A stretch of 64,000 bases of DNA from Suipraeoptans intestinalis. GTDB lineage: Bacteria > Bacillota > Clostridia > Lachnospirales > Lachnospiraceae. The translations under genes were made by a program, and so were the position numbers. Below, one piece after another: positions 27,303 to 37,029 of this stretch. The notes beneath the pieces were generated by a model. The model worked only from the letters and a program-made list of their open reading frames with translations. It did not search any database and was not told where the DNA came from. The number at the start of each line of letters is the position of its first letter. Positions within the stretch are counted from its first letter, which is position 1. Location of the stretch: positions 372,001 to 436,000 of the forward strand of contig NZ_VULY01000018.1 of assembly GCF_009696485.1 (NCBI RefSeq), given 5' to 3'.

Positions 27303-28556
27303 TTAAATCTCCATACTTTCCGGATTAAGAAGAAAATCATAAATACTCATTACCAATATGCCGTCTTCATTATAAAGTGGTGCCACAGCATCCTTTGTAA
27401 TAATAATTTTTTTAAATCCATCTCCTGTCCTTACCAATGAGCGTTGCTCCTGTTCCATCTTTTCTTGATCAGGTAGCGCATAGGCGGATTGAATATAAAA
27501 TCTCTTTGATCCCTTATTGCAAACAAAATCCACTTCCAGCTGTTTTCTGATTTTCTTACCATTCTTATCTACTTCATTCATAACAACAACGCCTACGTCC
27601 ACATTATATCCACGAACTTTCAATTCGTTGAATATAATGTTTTCCATAGCGTGAGTCTCCTCCATCTGCCTAAAATTAAGTCTCGCATTTCTAAGTCCAA
27701 GATCGGTAAAGTAGTACTTTGATGGAGTATTAATGTACTTTTTACCTTTGATATCATATCGAATTGCACTATCGACAAGAAATGAGTCTTTAAGATAATC
27801 TATATATTTGATTATTGTATCTTTGCTAATGGTCTTGTTCTTAACACTTTTAAATGTCGCTGATAGTTTGCTTGGGTTTGTTAAGGAACCAATAGCCGAA
27901 GATAAAATATTTAGAAGCTCTTCTAATTCAGTCTTATTACGTATGTTATTTCTTCCTGTAATATCAGAAATATAGGTTTCCTCAAACAGAGATTTTAAAA
28001 AATCGGATTTCTGATCAGCAGTTTCAAAGCTCAGTACAAGCGGTATTCCACCAAACAGTACGTAATCTCTCCATCCTTGTTGTCTATCACCCTCATATAC
28101 GCTCATAAACTCGCTAAATGTTAGCGGATACATATGAACTTCATCCCCACGTCCACGAAATTCCGTAACAATATCCTTTGACAGAAATTTTGCATTACTT
28201 CCCGTTACATATACATCTACATTTTTCTTTCTGCCAAGGCTATTAAGAACTGATTCAAAATCATCAAGCATCTGAACTTCATCTAATAGAACATAATACA
28301 TTCCATCATCAGATATTTTTTCCATTAGATGTGGAAATAAAACCTCTGGATCTCGATGCTTTTTATTCTCAAAAGAGTCGAATGCAATCTCAATAATATG
28401 ATTTTCAGAAACCCCTTCGTTTGTCAGATACTCTTTAAAAAGATTAAACAAAAGATATGATTTTCCACATCTTCGCATACCTGTCACAACCTTAATTAAT
28501 CCGTTATGCCTTTTTGAAATAAGCTTATTCAGATATATGTCTCTACGTATCTCCAT
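27303..28556 (-). CDS. AAA-family ATPase with DUF4143 domain
   Basis: This 417-residue protein has Walker A GMRRCGKS (residues 26-33), Walker B YYVLLDEVQ (87-95), a sensor segment VYVTGSN and, after residue 200, a DUF4143-type C-terminal domain (LDFVCNKG-like LEVDFVCNKGSKRFYIQSAY). That last segment carries a Glu/Asp-Gln nuclease-like pattern. The cellular role of the family is unknown; genes are patchily distributed and often repeated in anaerobes. Codon and base composition is markedly A/T-rich, so horizontal acquisition is likely. Its transcript starts in a 35-bp palindrome. Confidence 0.85.
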   Translation of the reverse strand: MEIRRDIYLNKLISKRHNGLIKVVTGMRRCGKSYLLFNLFKEYLTNEGVSENHIIEIAFDSFENKKHRDPEVLFPHLMEKISDDGMYYVLLDEVQMLDDFESVLNSLGRKKNVDVYVTGSNAKFLSKDIVTEFRGRGDEVHMYPLTFSEFMSVYEGDRQQGWRDYVLFGGIPLVLSFETADQKSDFLKSLFEETYISDITGRNNIRNKTELEELLNILSSAIGSLTNPSKLSATFKSVKNKTISKDTIIKYIDYLKDSFLVDSAIRYDIKGKKYINTPSKYYFTDLGLRNARLNFRQMEETHAMENIIFNELKVRGYNVDVGVVVMNEVDKNGKKIRKQLEVDFVCNKGSKRFYIQSAYALPDQEKMEQEQRSLVRTGDGFKKIIITKDAVAPLYNEDGILVMSIYDFLLNPESMEI

Positions 28557-28577
28557 AATGTATCACCTCATTGATTA

Positions 28578-28612
28578 TTGAACAAAATTGCGGAATCCGC
28601 ACTTTTGTTCAA
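28578..28612. repeat. 35-bp palindrome at the ATPase transcription start
   Basis: The arms TTGAACAAAA and TTTTGTTCAA are perfectly complementary (10 bp). The core TGCGGAATCCGCA is a second palindrome on a single central base. It lies 6-40 bases downstream of the -10 and just before the ribosome site (GAGGTG), so it can be a DNA operator or an RNA hairpin. A half copy (GCGGAATCCGC plus one flank) is at 28662-28687. Confidence 0.85.
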
Positions 28613-28616
28613 TAGA

Positions 28617-28645
28617 ATTATACATCACAATAAAGCCCTAATCAA
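28617..28645 (-). promoter_or_regulatory. Promoter of the DUF4143 ATPase
   Basis: TTGATT at 28640-28645 and TATAAT at 28617-28622, spacer 17. It lies between the palindrome and its half copy. Confidence 0.65.
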
Positions 28646-28909
28646 TACTTTAATCGACATTTTTGCGGAATCCGCAGTTTCGTTCACCTCAGTTGTTTTG
28701 ATACTATTAAACATTGAACCTTCGTCCTCAAGAATCTGAATCTGCTTCAGCATAGCAAGTGCAGACTTCTTTGCCTTATCAGTTTTCAGATTATTGAGAA
28801 TCTCTATTGCTTCATTCACAATAGGATCAAGATTATCCGGTGCATCACCGTTTAATATATAATCAGCAGATCCTTCTTCATAATCCGCACTCTTTCCGGT
28901 GCCTTCCAA
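28625..28909 (-). pseudogene. C-terminal gene fragment, unrecognised
   Basis: An open frame of about 94 codons encodes an acidic, helical segment (PIVNEAIEILNNLKTDKAKK, then LAMLKQIQIL). It has no ribosome site at its only possible starts, and its upstream side runs into the ppdK terminator region, so it looks like the tail of a lost gene. Its last 20 codons run through the half palindrome at 28662-28687, which encodes ETADSAKM. No family was recognised. Confidence 0.45.
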
Positions 28910-28939
28910 AACAGAAGCAAACCGAAAAATGAGCGCAAG

Positions 28940-28986
28940 AAAAAAGAGGCACCCTTCAGCCAGTTTCTGACTTTCCGGATGCCTCT
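28940..28986 (-). terminator. Terminator after ppdK
   Basis: AGAGGCATCC pairs with GGGTGCCTCT, followed by TTTTTTC on the transcript. Confidence 0.85.
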
Positions 28987-29023
28987 ACGGCTATGCCTTA
29001 TTTCACTCTGTTTCAGGCAAAGA

Positions 29024-31651
29024 CTATTTGCCTGCCTTGATAGCTGCCTGTGCGGCTGCCAGTCTTGCGATCGGAACACGGAACGGTGAGCAGGATACAT
29101 AATCCAGTCCCAGCGTGTTGCAGAACTCTACGGAAGTCGGATCTCCTCCGTGCTCTCCGCAGATACCTACATGAAGCTTGCTGTTTGCCGGCTTGCCCAG
29201 CTGAATGGACATTTCCATCAGCTTTCCAACGCCTGTCTGATCTAATTTTGCAAACGGATCATTTTCAAAGATCTTTGCATCATAGTATGCATCCAGGAAC
29301 TTTCCTGCGTCGTCACGTGAGAATCCAAACGTCATCTGTGTCAGGTCGTTTGTACCGAAGCAGAAGAAGTCTGCTTCTTTTGCGATCTCATCTGCTGTCA
29401 GGGCAGCTCTTGGGATCTCGATCATGGTTCCCACTTCGTACTTCAGCTCTACGCCTGCCGCTGCGATCTCAGCGTCTGCTGTCTCTACCACAAATTTCTT
29501 CACATATTTCAGCTCTTTCACTTCTCCTACCAACGGGATCATGATCTCCGGGCAGATATTCCATTCCGGATGAGCCTTTTTCACATTGATCGCTGCACGG
29601 ATCACTGCTTTTGTCTGCATTTTTGCGATTTCCGGATAGGTAACTGCCAGACGGCATCCACGATGTCCCATCATCGGGTTGAACTCATGGAGAGAGTCAA
29701 TGATCGCCTTGATCTGTGCAACAGTCTTGCCCTGTGCATCAGCCAGCTTCTTGATATCTTCCTCAGAAGTCGGTACGAACTCATGAAGCGGAGGATCCAG
29801 GAAACGGATGGTTACCGGATTGCCTTCCAGTGCCTCGTAAAGTGCTTCAAAGTCTCCCTGCTGCTCCGGAAGGATCTTCTCCAGCGCTGCTTCTCTTTCT
29901 TCCAGTGTCTCAGAACAGATCATCTCACGGAATGCGTCGATTCTGTTGCCCTCAAAGAACATATGCTCTGTACGGCAAAGTCCGATTCCTTCTGCTCCCA
30001 ACTCTCTTGCCTTTCTTGCGTCCTCCGGAGTATCTGCATTTGTACGAACTTTCATGGTTCTGTACTTGTCTGCCCATGTCATGATACGTCCGAACTCGCC
30101 TGCGATCTGTGCGTCTACTGTAGCAATGATGCCCTCATAGATATTTCCGGTAGAACCATCCAGAGAGATAAAGTCTCCCTCTTTGTATTCTTTGCCGCCC
30201 AGTGTGAACTTCTTGTTTGCCTCGTCCATCACGATATCTCCGCATCCGGACACACAGCAGGTTCCCATTCCACGTGCCACTACGGCTGCATGAGAAGTCA
30301 TACCACCGCGGACTGTCAGAATACCCTGAGCCGCCTTCATTCCTTCGATGTCTTCCGGAGAGGTCTCCAGACGAACCAGGATCACCTTCTCGCCCTTCAG
30401 ATCCCACTCTTTGGCGTCGTCTGCTGTAAATACCACCTTACCGCAAGCAGCTCCCGGAGATGCTCCCAGCGCCTTTCCGATCGGAGTTGCTTTTTTCAGC
30501 TCTGCCGCGTCAAACTGCGGATGCAGCAGTGTATCCAGGTTTCTCGGCTCGATCATGGCTACTGCTTTTTCCTCTGTGATCATACCTTCGTCTACCAGGT
30601 CACAAGCAATCTTCAAAGCAGCCTGAGCCGTTCTCTTACCATTACGTGTCTGCAGCATGTAAAGCTTTTTATCTTCGATGGTAAACTCCATATCCTGCAT
30701 ATCTCTGTAGTGATCTTCCAGCTTGTTGCAGATACCGATAAACTGCTCGTATACTTCCGGCATGATCTCCTTGAGACCTGCGATCTTCTGTGGAGTACGA
30801 ACACCGGCAACCACGTCTTCTCCCTGTGCGTTCATCAGGAACTCGCCCATCAGCGCCTTCTCTCCGGTAGCAGGATCACGTGTGAATGCAACACCGGTAC
30901 CGGAAGTATCTCCCATGTTACCAAATGCCATCATCTGAACGTTTACCGCCGTTCCCCAGGAGTACGGGATATCATTGTCACGACGGTAGATGTTTGCTCT
31001 CGGATTGTCCCAGGAACGGAATACTGCCTGGATCGCTCCCATCAGCTGCTCCTTGGGATCTGTCGGGAAATCAGAACCGATCTTGGACTTGTATTCTGCC
31101 TTGAACTGCTCTGCCAGTACCTGCAGATCTTCTGCGGTCAGATCCACGTCTTCTTTTACGCCTTTTTTCTCCTTCATCTCATCGATGAGTTCTTCAAAGT
31201 ATTTTTTGCCGACTTCCATAACAACGTCGGAGTACATCTGAATAAATCTTCTGTAGCAATCCCATGCCCAACGCGGATTACCGGACTTCTCAGCCAGTAC
31301 CTTTACCACTTCCTCGTTGAGTCCCAGGTTCAAAATCGTATCCATCATACCAGGCATGGAAGCTCTTGCTCCGGAACGAACAGATACAAGAAGCGGATTT
31401 TCTTTATCCCCGAACTTCTTCTCTGTGATAGCTTCCATCTTCACGATCGCTTCCATGATCTGATCCATGATCTCCTGATTGATCATGCGACCGTCCTCAT
31501 AGTACTGTGTACAAGCTTCTGTTGTCACAGTAAATCCCTGAGGCACCGGAAGACCAAGCTTTGTCATTTCCGCAAGGTTCGCACCCTTTCCGCCAAGAAG
31601 GTTCCTCATTGTTGCGTCACCTTCTGTAAACATATACACCCATTTTGCCAT
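29024..31651 (-). CDS. ppdK: Pyruvate, phosphate dikinase
   Basis: PPDK interconverts PEP, AMP and PPi with pyruvate, ATP and Pi. In anaerobes it can run in the glycolytic direction to save ATP. The 875-residue protein has the N-terminal ATP-grasp domain (LLGGKGANLAEM, VSVRSGARASMPGMMDTILN), the swivelling phosphohistidine domain (GGMTSHAAVVARGMG, around residue 455) and the PEP-binding TIM barrel ending GICGEHGGDPTS with the catalytic Cys. Regulation by a strong promoter is evident. PPi consumption ties in with hppA at 57.7 kb. Confidence 0.97.
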   Translation of the reverse strand: MAKWVYMFTEGDATMRNLLGGKGANLAEMTKLGLPVPQGFTVTTEACTQYYEDGRMINQEIMDQIMEAIVKMEAITEKKFGDKENPLLVSVRSGARASMPGMMDTILNLGLNEEVVKVLAEKSGNPRWAWDCYRRFIQMYSDVVMEVGKKYFEELIDEMKEKKGVKEDVDLTAEDLQVLAEQFKAEYKSKIGSDFPTDPKEQLMGAIQAVFRSWDNPRANIYRRDNDIPYSWGTAVNVQMMAFGNMGDTSGTGVAFTRDPATGEKALMGEFLMNAQGEDVVAGVRTPQKIAGLKEIMPEVYEQFIGICNKLEDHYRDMQDMEFTIEDKKLYMLQTRNGKRTAQAALKIACDLVDEGMITEEKAVAMIEPRNLDTLLHPQFDAAELKKATPIGKALGASPGAACGKVVFTADDAKEWDLKGEKVILVRLETSPEDIEGMKAAQGILTVRGGMTSHAAVVARGMGTCCVSGCGDIVMDEANKKFTLGGKEYKEGDFISLDGSTGNIYEGIIATVDAQIAGEFGRIMTWADKYRTMKVRTNADTPEDARKARELGAEGIGLCRTEHMFFEGNRIDAFREMICSETLEEREAALEKILPEQQGDFEALYEALEGNPVTIRFLDPPLHEFVPTSEEDIKKLADAQGKTVAQIKAIIDSLHEFNPMMGHRGCRLAVTYPEIAKMQTKAVIRAAINVKKAHPEWNICPEIMIPLVGEVKELKYVKKFVVETADAEIAAAGVELKYEVGTMIEIPRAALTADEIAKEADFFCFGTNDLTQMTFGFSRDDAGKFLDAYYDAKIFENDPFAKLDQTGVGKLMEMSIQLGKPANSKLHVGICGEHGGDPTSVEFCNTLGLDYVSCSPFRVPIARLAAAQAAIKAGK

Positions 31652-31694
31652 GTTTCATGACCTCCTAAACAAAATTTTCTAAGTTGCACATAAC

Positions 31695-31723
31695 ATTTTA
31701 CTGTTTTTGCCTATTTTCGTCAA
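31695..31723 (-). promoter_or_regulatory. Promoter of ppdK
   Basis: TTGACG at 31718-31723 and TAAAAT at 31695-31700, spacer 17. The start codon is preceded by AGGAGG. Confidence 0.7.
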
Positions 31724-31742
31724 GCTTTTCGGCAGAATACAT

Positions 31743-31789
31743 AAAAGTCCCCCGGACCGCCTCCCAAAAGGATATCCGAGGGACTTTTT
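31743..31789. terminator. Terminator after the 31825-32187 gene
   Basis: AAAAGTCCC pairs with GGGACTTTT; both strands end in U-rich tails. It marks the end of the amidase/secreted-protein unit. Confidence 0.7.
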
Positions 31790-31824
31790 CCGGCAATGGC
31801 AAGCCGGAATTTCCTTTTATTTTT

Positions 31825-32187
31825 CTAATTGCAGACATAGAGGATATAATATTTGTCTTCCCCGATCTCCAGCTCATAATCCCTCTCTTTCGCTCTCCAT
31901 TTGTAAAGATGGCCCAGCTTCTTTTCCAAGAGGATCTTTTGTCCATTACGACTGATTTTTACTTCCTGGTTTCCCAAGTATAAAAGGTAAAGGTATTTCG
32001 CCTCTCCACCATGCCGATGCTTGGTGTTGCTTAGATCATAGTGTCCATCAAATATCTTTACTTTTTGGATGTCCACAAACCCGCTTTTTTCGGTAAAGGC
32101 GATTGGCTTTGACAGCTTCACTCCCAACCATACCAATATCGCCAAAACAGAAAAAAGCAGTAGCATTCTTTTTAATTTTTTCTCCAT
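31825..32187 (-). CDS. Small exported or membrane-anchored protein, unknown
   Basis: This 120-residue protein has an N-terminal hydrophobic segment (residues 8-25) after a KKLKR start and then a soluble, beta-rich domain with many Tyr and Lys (AKYLYLLYLGNQEVKI, YYILYVCN at the end). It starts 8 bases after the amidase frame stops, so it is probably co-transcribed with it. No family was recognised. Confidence 0.6.
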   Translation of the reverse strand: MEKKLKRMLLLFSVLAILVWLGVKLSKPIAFTEKSGFVDIQKVKIFDGHYDLSNTKHRHGGEAKYLYLLYLGNQEVKISRNGQKILLEKKLGHLYKWRAKERDYELEIGEDKYYILYVCN

Positions 32188-32195
32188 ATCTCCTC

Positions 32196-33118
32196 TTAAA
32201 ATCGAACAATAATGCAGGTACTATTATTAATATCAATACCATCCCAGTCTTCGTTGTATCGATCCCCCGTATGCTGTGAAACATAAATTTTTCCGTTTGA
32301 TTTACTCTGTACAAAAGTCACATGCCAAATCTTATAGTCCTTTTTATCCATGTAGCCTATAAGATCTCCCGGCAATGCGTGTCTTTTCGCATCCGCTTTC
32401 GTTAGGTAAGCTCCCCCATTATATCCTCTTTCCAGTGTCCAATACTCTATAAAATCATGTGCTACATTCCAACATCTACGTGCCTGCTCCGTTCCATTCC
32501 ATTGCCATTGAGTTCTAATCGGAGTCATTCCTGCCCAATGAACAATCTGTGATGCAAAATTTGTACAATCGTACTCATAAGCAAAATAAGCCAGATTTCT
32601 CGTTAACGCAAATCTTTTGCATAATCCTGCGCTGCAGACACATTATACCCCTCTGCCCGTAATATGCTGTTCTGATTTGCTCCTTCTTCTAATTTTCGAA
32701 ACTTCTCCTGGTTTCTCAGTCTTTCTTCCTGTATGGTACCATCCAGATCCATTCCTATACTTTCTGTATCTCCTGTCTCTCCCGGGCTTTCTACTTCTCT
32801 CCGCTGGTATTCTGTCACATACACCGCTGCATATGCCGCGAAATATTCAGAAACTTCATCGGAAATGGCCGGCACTTCGTTATACAAAATAGCATACATA
32901 AAATCTACATACGCTTTGGAATGTAGCGGAATATTTAAATGTCTCTCCTGAATCAACTGTAATATCTCTGCCTCAACTTCTCCAAACGTAACCGTCTCAT
33001 CAAAACCTTGTGGCAATATTCTACTTTCGTAAATCTCTTCTTCCGATGCAGAGCTATTGCCTGCCAAAAACACCACAAGCATCAAAATCAGCCCTGCATG
33101 CATACATCTCTTTCCCAC
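32196..33118 (-). pseudogene. Secreted amidase-domain protein, frameshifted
   Basis: The first frame (33118-32603, 171 residues) has a signal peptide (MGKRCMHAGLILMLVVFLAG) and an N-terminal extension, then reaches YNVSAAQDYAKD and stops. The next frame continues exactly where the family should: TRNLAYFAYEYDCTNFASQ with the catalytic Cys, then HALPGDLIGY and IWHVTFV with the His, ending ICIIVRF-like at 32196. The join needs one extra T in the run at 32610-32612. Together they form about 307 residues of an Amidase_6-type wall hydrolase. It is either a recent pseudogene or a sequencing error. Confidence 0.8.
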
Positions 33119-33229
33119 TTGCTTCTTCCTCCTTTTTTCCTTTCTCTACTCAGTAATAAGTAGTAGGGATACATTTTCCGGCTAACTTCTCTTCCATTTC
33201 AAGCTTCAACTTTGCTGTGTTCTTCATTG

Positions 33230-33257
33230 ATTAAAATATATAATTATTTTTTGTCAA
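33230..33257 (-). promoter_or_regulatory. Promoter of the amidase gene
   Basis: TTGACA at 33252-33257 and TTTAAT at 33230-33235, spacer 16, leaving a leader of about 105 nt. Confidence 0.5.
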
Positions 33258-33282
33258 TCTTTTGACTTTTCTTTGGCAGAGC

Positions 33283-33336
33283 AAAAAAGGGACTCCTGCG
33301 AATTGCCAATTCTGGTCTATTCACTGGGAATCCCTG
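33283..33336 (-). terminator. Terminator after kbl
   Basis: AGGGATTCC pairs with GGAGTCCCT (one G-U) and the tail is TTTTTTGC. A smaller GAATT/AATTC stem sits in the loop. Confidence 0.75.
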
Positions 33337-33434
33337 ATTTTAAGTCCGTTTCTATCCTCTTATTTCTGCGTTCCCGACTGCAGCGCCGATCTCTCCCTCT
33401 GTCCTGCATGAGAGGGCAGATGCAACGTCTGCCA

Positions 33435-34640
33435 TTACAGGGAAGCTGCCTTCATCTCTTCCCGAACCTCCATAAAGCACTTCAGGATAAAGTCGATGTC
33501 CTCCTTCGTGTGGCTTGCGCACACCTGGGTACGGATCCTTGCCTTCCCCTTCGGAACGACCGGATATGAGAATGCCACTACATACACTCCCTTTTCCATC
33601 ATTCGTTTAGCAAATTCTGCCGCCGTCTTTTCATCATAAATCATGACAGGCACACAGGGGTGCGTTCCCTTGATAATATCGAACCCGTTCTTTTCCAGTT
33701 CCTCTCTGTAATATTTTGTAACCTCTTCCAGATGATCCCTGAGAGAGGTGCTTTCTTCCAGCATATCCAGAAGCTCAATGCTGGCTCCCGCAATGGCCGG
33801 AGCCAAAGAATTGGAGAATAGATATGGACGGCTTCTCTGGCGGAGAAGATCAATGATCTCCTTCCTGCCTGACGTATATCCGCCTGACGCTCCTCCCAGC
33901 GCTTTCCCAAGGGTTCCGGTAATAATATCCACTCTGTCCTGCACGCCGCAGTATTCCGGCGTTCCTCTACCCGTCTTTCCTACAAATCCTACCGCGTGGC
34001 TGTCGTCTACCATCACCAGCGCGTCATACTTATCCGCCAGGTCGCAGACTCCTTTCAGGTTACAGATGATCCCGTCCATGGAGAAGACTCCGTCGGTAGC
34101 GATCAGCTTGATCCTTGCCCCTGCCGCATCTGCTTCCTTCAGCTTCTCTTCCAGATCTGCCATGTCGTTGTTCTTATAGCGAAAACGCTTTGCCTTGCAC
34201 AGACGGACCCCGTCAATGATGGAAGCATGGTTCAGCTCGTCGCTGATCACCGCATCCTCCGCCGTCAGAAGGGTTTCAAACAGACCTCCGTTTGCGTCAA
34301 AACAGGAAGAATACAAGATGGTATCTTCTGTTCCCAAAAACTCTGACATCCGTCTTTCCAGTGTCTTGTGGATATCCTGTGTCCCACAGATAAAGCGCAC
34401 GGAAGCTACGCCGTACCCCTTCTCGTCATAGGTACGCTTCGCCGCCTCGATCAGTCTGGCATTGTTCCCCAGTCCCAGATAATTGTTGGCGCACATACAA
34501 AGCAGTTCCCTTCCGTCCTCCATCCGTACGCGGGAGCCCTGCGGAGATACAAAAGGCGCCTCTCCCTTAAACAGTCCTGCTTCTTTGATCTCTTCTACCG
34601 TCTTTGCATAAAGATTTAATATTTCTGCCTTATTTGCCAT
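33435..34640 (-). CDS. kbl: Glycine C-acetyltransferase (2-amino-3-ketobutyrate CoA ligase)
   Basis: Kbl splits 2-amino-3-ketobutyrate with CoA into glycine and acetyl-CoA, the second step of threonine degradation. The 401-residue PLP enzyme has [31 protein letters not shown] and [15 protein letters not shown], with the PLP Lys. The start at 34640 is chosen for GAGGAAG upstream. It lies 28 bases after tdh, and the pairing confirms the role. Confidence 0.94.
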   Translation of the reverse strand: MANKAEILNLYAKTVEEIKEAGLFKGEAPFVSPQGSRVRMEDGRELLCMCANNYLGLGNNARLIEAAKRTYDEKGYGVASVRFICGTQDIHKTLERRMSEFLGTEDTILYSSCFDANGGLFETLLTAEDAVISDELNHASIIDGVRLCKAKRFRYKNNDMADLEEKLKEADAAGARIKLIATDGVFSMDGIICNLKGVCDLADKYDALVMVDDSHAVGFVGKTGRGTPEYCGVQDRVDIITGTLGKALGGASGGYTSGRKEIIDLLRQRSRPYLFSNSLAPAIAGASIELLDMLEESTSLRDHLEEVTKYYREELEKNGFDIIKGTHPCVPVMIYDEKTAAEFAKRMMEKGVYVVAFSYPVVPKGKARIRTQVCASHTKEDIDFILKCFMEVREEMKAASL

Positions 34641-34668
34641 GATTTGTCTTCCTCTCTTTTCTTTCTCC

Positions 34669-35730
34669 TTAGTCATGCAGATGTGTCCAGTCCAGCACTA
34701 CCTTCCCGGACTGTCCGGAGATCATTGCTGCAAATCCTTTTTCATAGTCCCGCACGTCAAATCTGTGGGTAATGATCTCGTGTATATCCAGTCCTGCCTG
34801 GATCATCGTAGACATCTTGTACCAGGTATCCCACACCTTTCTTCCATAGATTCCGCGGATATTCAGTCCGTTAAAGATCACCGTCTCCAGATCCACCACT
34901 GCATCTGTCCGCTGCAATCCCAGAAGTGCAATGTTTCCGCCATGCTTCATGTTGTGGATCATGTCGTTTAATCCTGCCTGGGATCCGGACATTTCCAATC
35001 CCACATCAAACCCTTCCTGCATACCGATCTCTTTCATAACGTCCTGCAGCTTTTCTTCTTTCAGATTTACCGTTCTGGTAGCGCCCAGCTTCTTAGCCAG
35101 ATCCAGACGGTAAGGATTCAGATCTGTTACCACGACATGCCTTGCTCCGGAAAACTTTGCAATAGCAGCCGCCATACAGCCAATGGGACCCGCTCCGGCC
35201 ACAAGTACGTCTTCTCCCAGCATATCATAGGACAGCGCCGTATGGGTGGCATTGCCGAAGGGATCGAAAATCGCATACATTTCCTCCGGAACGTTAGGGT
35301 TGCACGGCCAGACGTTACAGGACGGAATCACCAGATATTCCGCAAAAGCCCCGTTCCGGTTGACTCCCACTCCCTTTGCGCTGCGGCAGTTTTCCTTGTG
35401 CCCCTCCAGGCAGTTCCGACATTTGCCACAGGTGATATGTCCTTCTCCCGATACCAGATCTCCCGGTTTAAATCCTCTGACTGCGCTTCCTACTTCCACC
35501 ACTTCTCCCACATACTCATGACCGACTGTCATTCCGATGGGGATGGTATTCTGCGCCCACTCATTCCACTCATAAATATGTACGTCCGTCCCACAGATAG
35601 CCGTTTTTCTGATCTTGATCTTGACGTCGTTTTCCTTGACTTCCGGCACCGGAACCTGTTTCATCCAAAGGCCCTTTTCTGATTTTTCTTTCACCAGCGC
35701 CCACATTAAGTCTTTTGTTTCCACACTCAT
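34669..35730 (-). CDS. tdh: L-threonine 3-dehydrogenase, zinc MDR type
   Basis: This enzyme oxidises threonine to 2-amino-3-ketobutyrate with NAD+. The 353-residue medium-chain dehydrogenase has the catalytic zinc site ([20 protein letters not shown]), a structural zinc site with four Cys ([15 protein letters not shown]) and the Rossmann motif [12 protein letters not shown]. The start at 35730 follows GGGAGGAG. The sequence alone could fit other MDR alcohol dehydrogenases; adjacency to kbl decides it. Confidence 0.93.
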   Translation of the reverse strand: MSVETKDLMWALVKEKSEKGLWMKQVPVPEVKENDVKIKIRKTAICGTDVHIYEWNEWAQNTIPIGMTVGHEYVGEVVEVGSAVRGFKPGDLVSGEGHITCGKCRNCLEGHKENCRSAKGVGVNRNGAFAEYLVIPSCNVWPCNPNVPEEMYAIFDPFGNATHTALSYDMLGEDVLVAGAGPIGCMAAAIAKFSGARHVVVTDLNPYRLDLAKKLGATRTVNLKEEKLQDVMKEIGMQEGFDVGLEMSGSQAGLNDMIHNMKHGGNIALLGLQRTDAVVDLETVIFNGLNIRGIYGRKVWDTWYKMSTMIQAGLDIHEIITHRFDVRDYEKGFAAMISGQSGKVVLDWTHLHD

Positions 35731-35799
35731 TTTGTCTCCTCCCTGACTTCCTGCAGAGGTTTTCCTTTATCGTCCCCTGCTTTTACATTTTCTTCGTCC

Positions 35800-35805
35800 A
35801 TTATA
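35800..35805 (-). promoter_or_regulatory. Extended -10 promoter of tdh-kbl
   Basis: TATAAT preceded by TGG (extended -10); the -35 is weak. It lies downstream of the queA terminator. Confidence 0.5.
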
Positions 35806-35849
35806 CCATACTCCCGCTTTTTGAGAAGAAAATTTCACAGGAAATTGAC

Positions 35850-35878
35850 AAAAAAACAGCAGATTTTTGTCAATCTGC
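35850..35878 (-). terminator. Terminator after queA
   Basis: GCAGATT pairs perfectly with AATCTGC across a six-base loop, followed by TGTTTTTTT. The same stretch also forms an ATTGACAAAAA/TTTTTGTCAAT inverted repeat. Confidence 0.75.
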
Positions 35879-35908
35879 CGTCTTTTTCATTTCTCTTGTA
35901 CTTTTTTC

Positions 35909-36931
35909 CTAAACGATCAGCATGGCGTCTCCAAAGGAAAAGAACCGATATTCCTCCCTGACAGCCTCCTGATACGCCCGAAGTACCTGGTCTTTTCCTG
36001 CCAGCGCCGAGATCAGCATGATCAAAGTGGATTCCGGCAGATGAAAATTTGTCACCAGCCCATCCAATACCTGAAAGGTGTATCCGGGATAAATGAAAAT
36101 ATCTGTCTCTCCCTTTCCCGGTCGGACCTTTCCTCCTTCTGCCGCCGATTCTATGGTCCTGCAGCTGGTGGTTCCCACACAGATCACCCTGCCGCCTCTT
36201 TCCTTGGCTTCATTGATGGCCTGTGCAGCCTCCCGGCTGATCTCATATGTTTCCGCATGCATGTGATGTTCCAGAATATTGTCTACTTTTACCGGCCGGA
36301 AGGTTCCCAGTCCCACATGAAGCGTTACCCTGGCAATGGTTACGTTCTTTTCCCTGATTTTTTCCAAAAGCTCAGGAGTAAAATGCAGACCCGCCGTAGG
36401 TGCGGCTGCCGAACCGGTATGTCTGGCATATACCGTCTGATAGCGGTTTTTGTCCTCCAGCTTGTGCGTGATATAGGGCGGCAGGGGCATTTCTCCCAGC
36501 TGATCCAGCACTTCCTCAAAAATCCCCTCAAAGGAAAATCGGATCAGCCGGTTGCCCTCTTCTGCCACGTCGATGATCTCTCCCGTCAACAGATTTCCGC
36601 CAAACTCGATCACTGCTCCCGGTCTGGCCTTTTTCCCCGGTTTTACCAGAACCTCCCAGACGTCTTTGGATTTTCTTTTTAACAGCAGAACCTCTACGTG
36701 CCCTCCTGTCCCTTTTTTCTGTCCCAGCAGCCTTGCCGGAATCACCTTCGTATCGTTGATCACCAGACAGTCGCCTGCCTCCAGATAGGATAAAAGATCC
36801 GGAAATTTTTTGTGAGAAGTCTCCCCCGTCTTTTTGTCCAGCACCAGAAGCCTGGAATCCGAGCGGTTCTTCAGGGGATCCTGTGCAATAAGCCGTTCCG
36901 GTAATTCATAATAAAAGTCCTGACGCTTCAT
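35909..36931 (-). CDS. queA: S-adenosylmethionine:tRNA ribosyltransferase-isomerase
   Basis: QueA transfers and rearranges the ribose of SAM onto preQ1-modified tRNA to give epoxyqueuosine. The 340-residue protein has the family segments [51 protein letters not shown] and [13 protein letters not shown]. Tgt and other queuosine genes are not in the window. It lies 200 bases after pheT, and the gap forms several hairpins (37030-37130). Confidence 0.96.
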   Translation of the reverse strand: MKRQDFYYELPERLIAQDPLKNRSDSRLLVLDKKTGETSHKKFPDLLSYLEAGDCLVINDTKVIPARLLGQKKGTGGHVEVLLLKRKSKDVWEVLVKPGKKARPGAVIEFGGNLLTGEIIDVAEEGNRLIRFSFEGIFEEVLDQLGEMPLPPYITHKLEDKNRYQTVYARHTGSAAAPTAGLHFTPELLEKIREKNVTIARVTLHVGLGTFRPVKVDNILEHHMHAETYEISREAAQAINEAKERGGRVICVGTTSCRTIESAAEGGKVRPGKGETDIFIYPGYTFQVLDGLVTNFHLPESTLIMLISALAGKDQVLRAYQEAVREEYRFFSFGDAMLIV

Positions 36932-37029
36932 AGAGCCTCCTCTTTGATCTGTATTGTTTCTCCTGCTTGTTTTTCTTTCTTTTTTTCATTTTGCATCGAC
37001 GCCATCTCTTCTCTCACCGGTTTCCTGCA

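Noticed and set aside
26142-28940. A new multi-gene defence system in the AT-rich island
   Set aside because: The AbiE pair is already known and its toxin is deleted. The DUF4143 ATPase is a widespread family with its own promoter, and nothing ties the two into one system. Only the palindrome remains unexplained.
29570-31660. A 696-codon open frame on the plus strand opposite ppdK
   Set aside because: It is the exact antisense of a perfectly conserved PPDK coding region. The translation is His/Cys/Leu-rich without domains and has no ribosome site.
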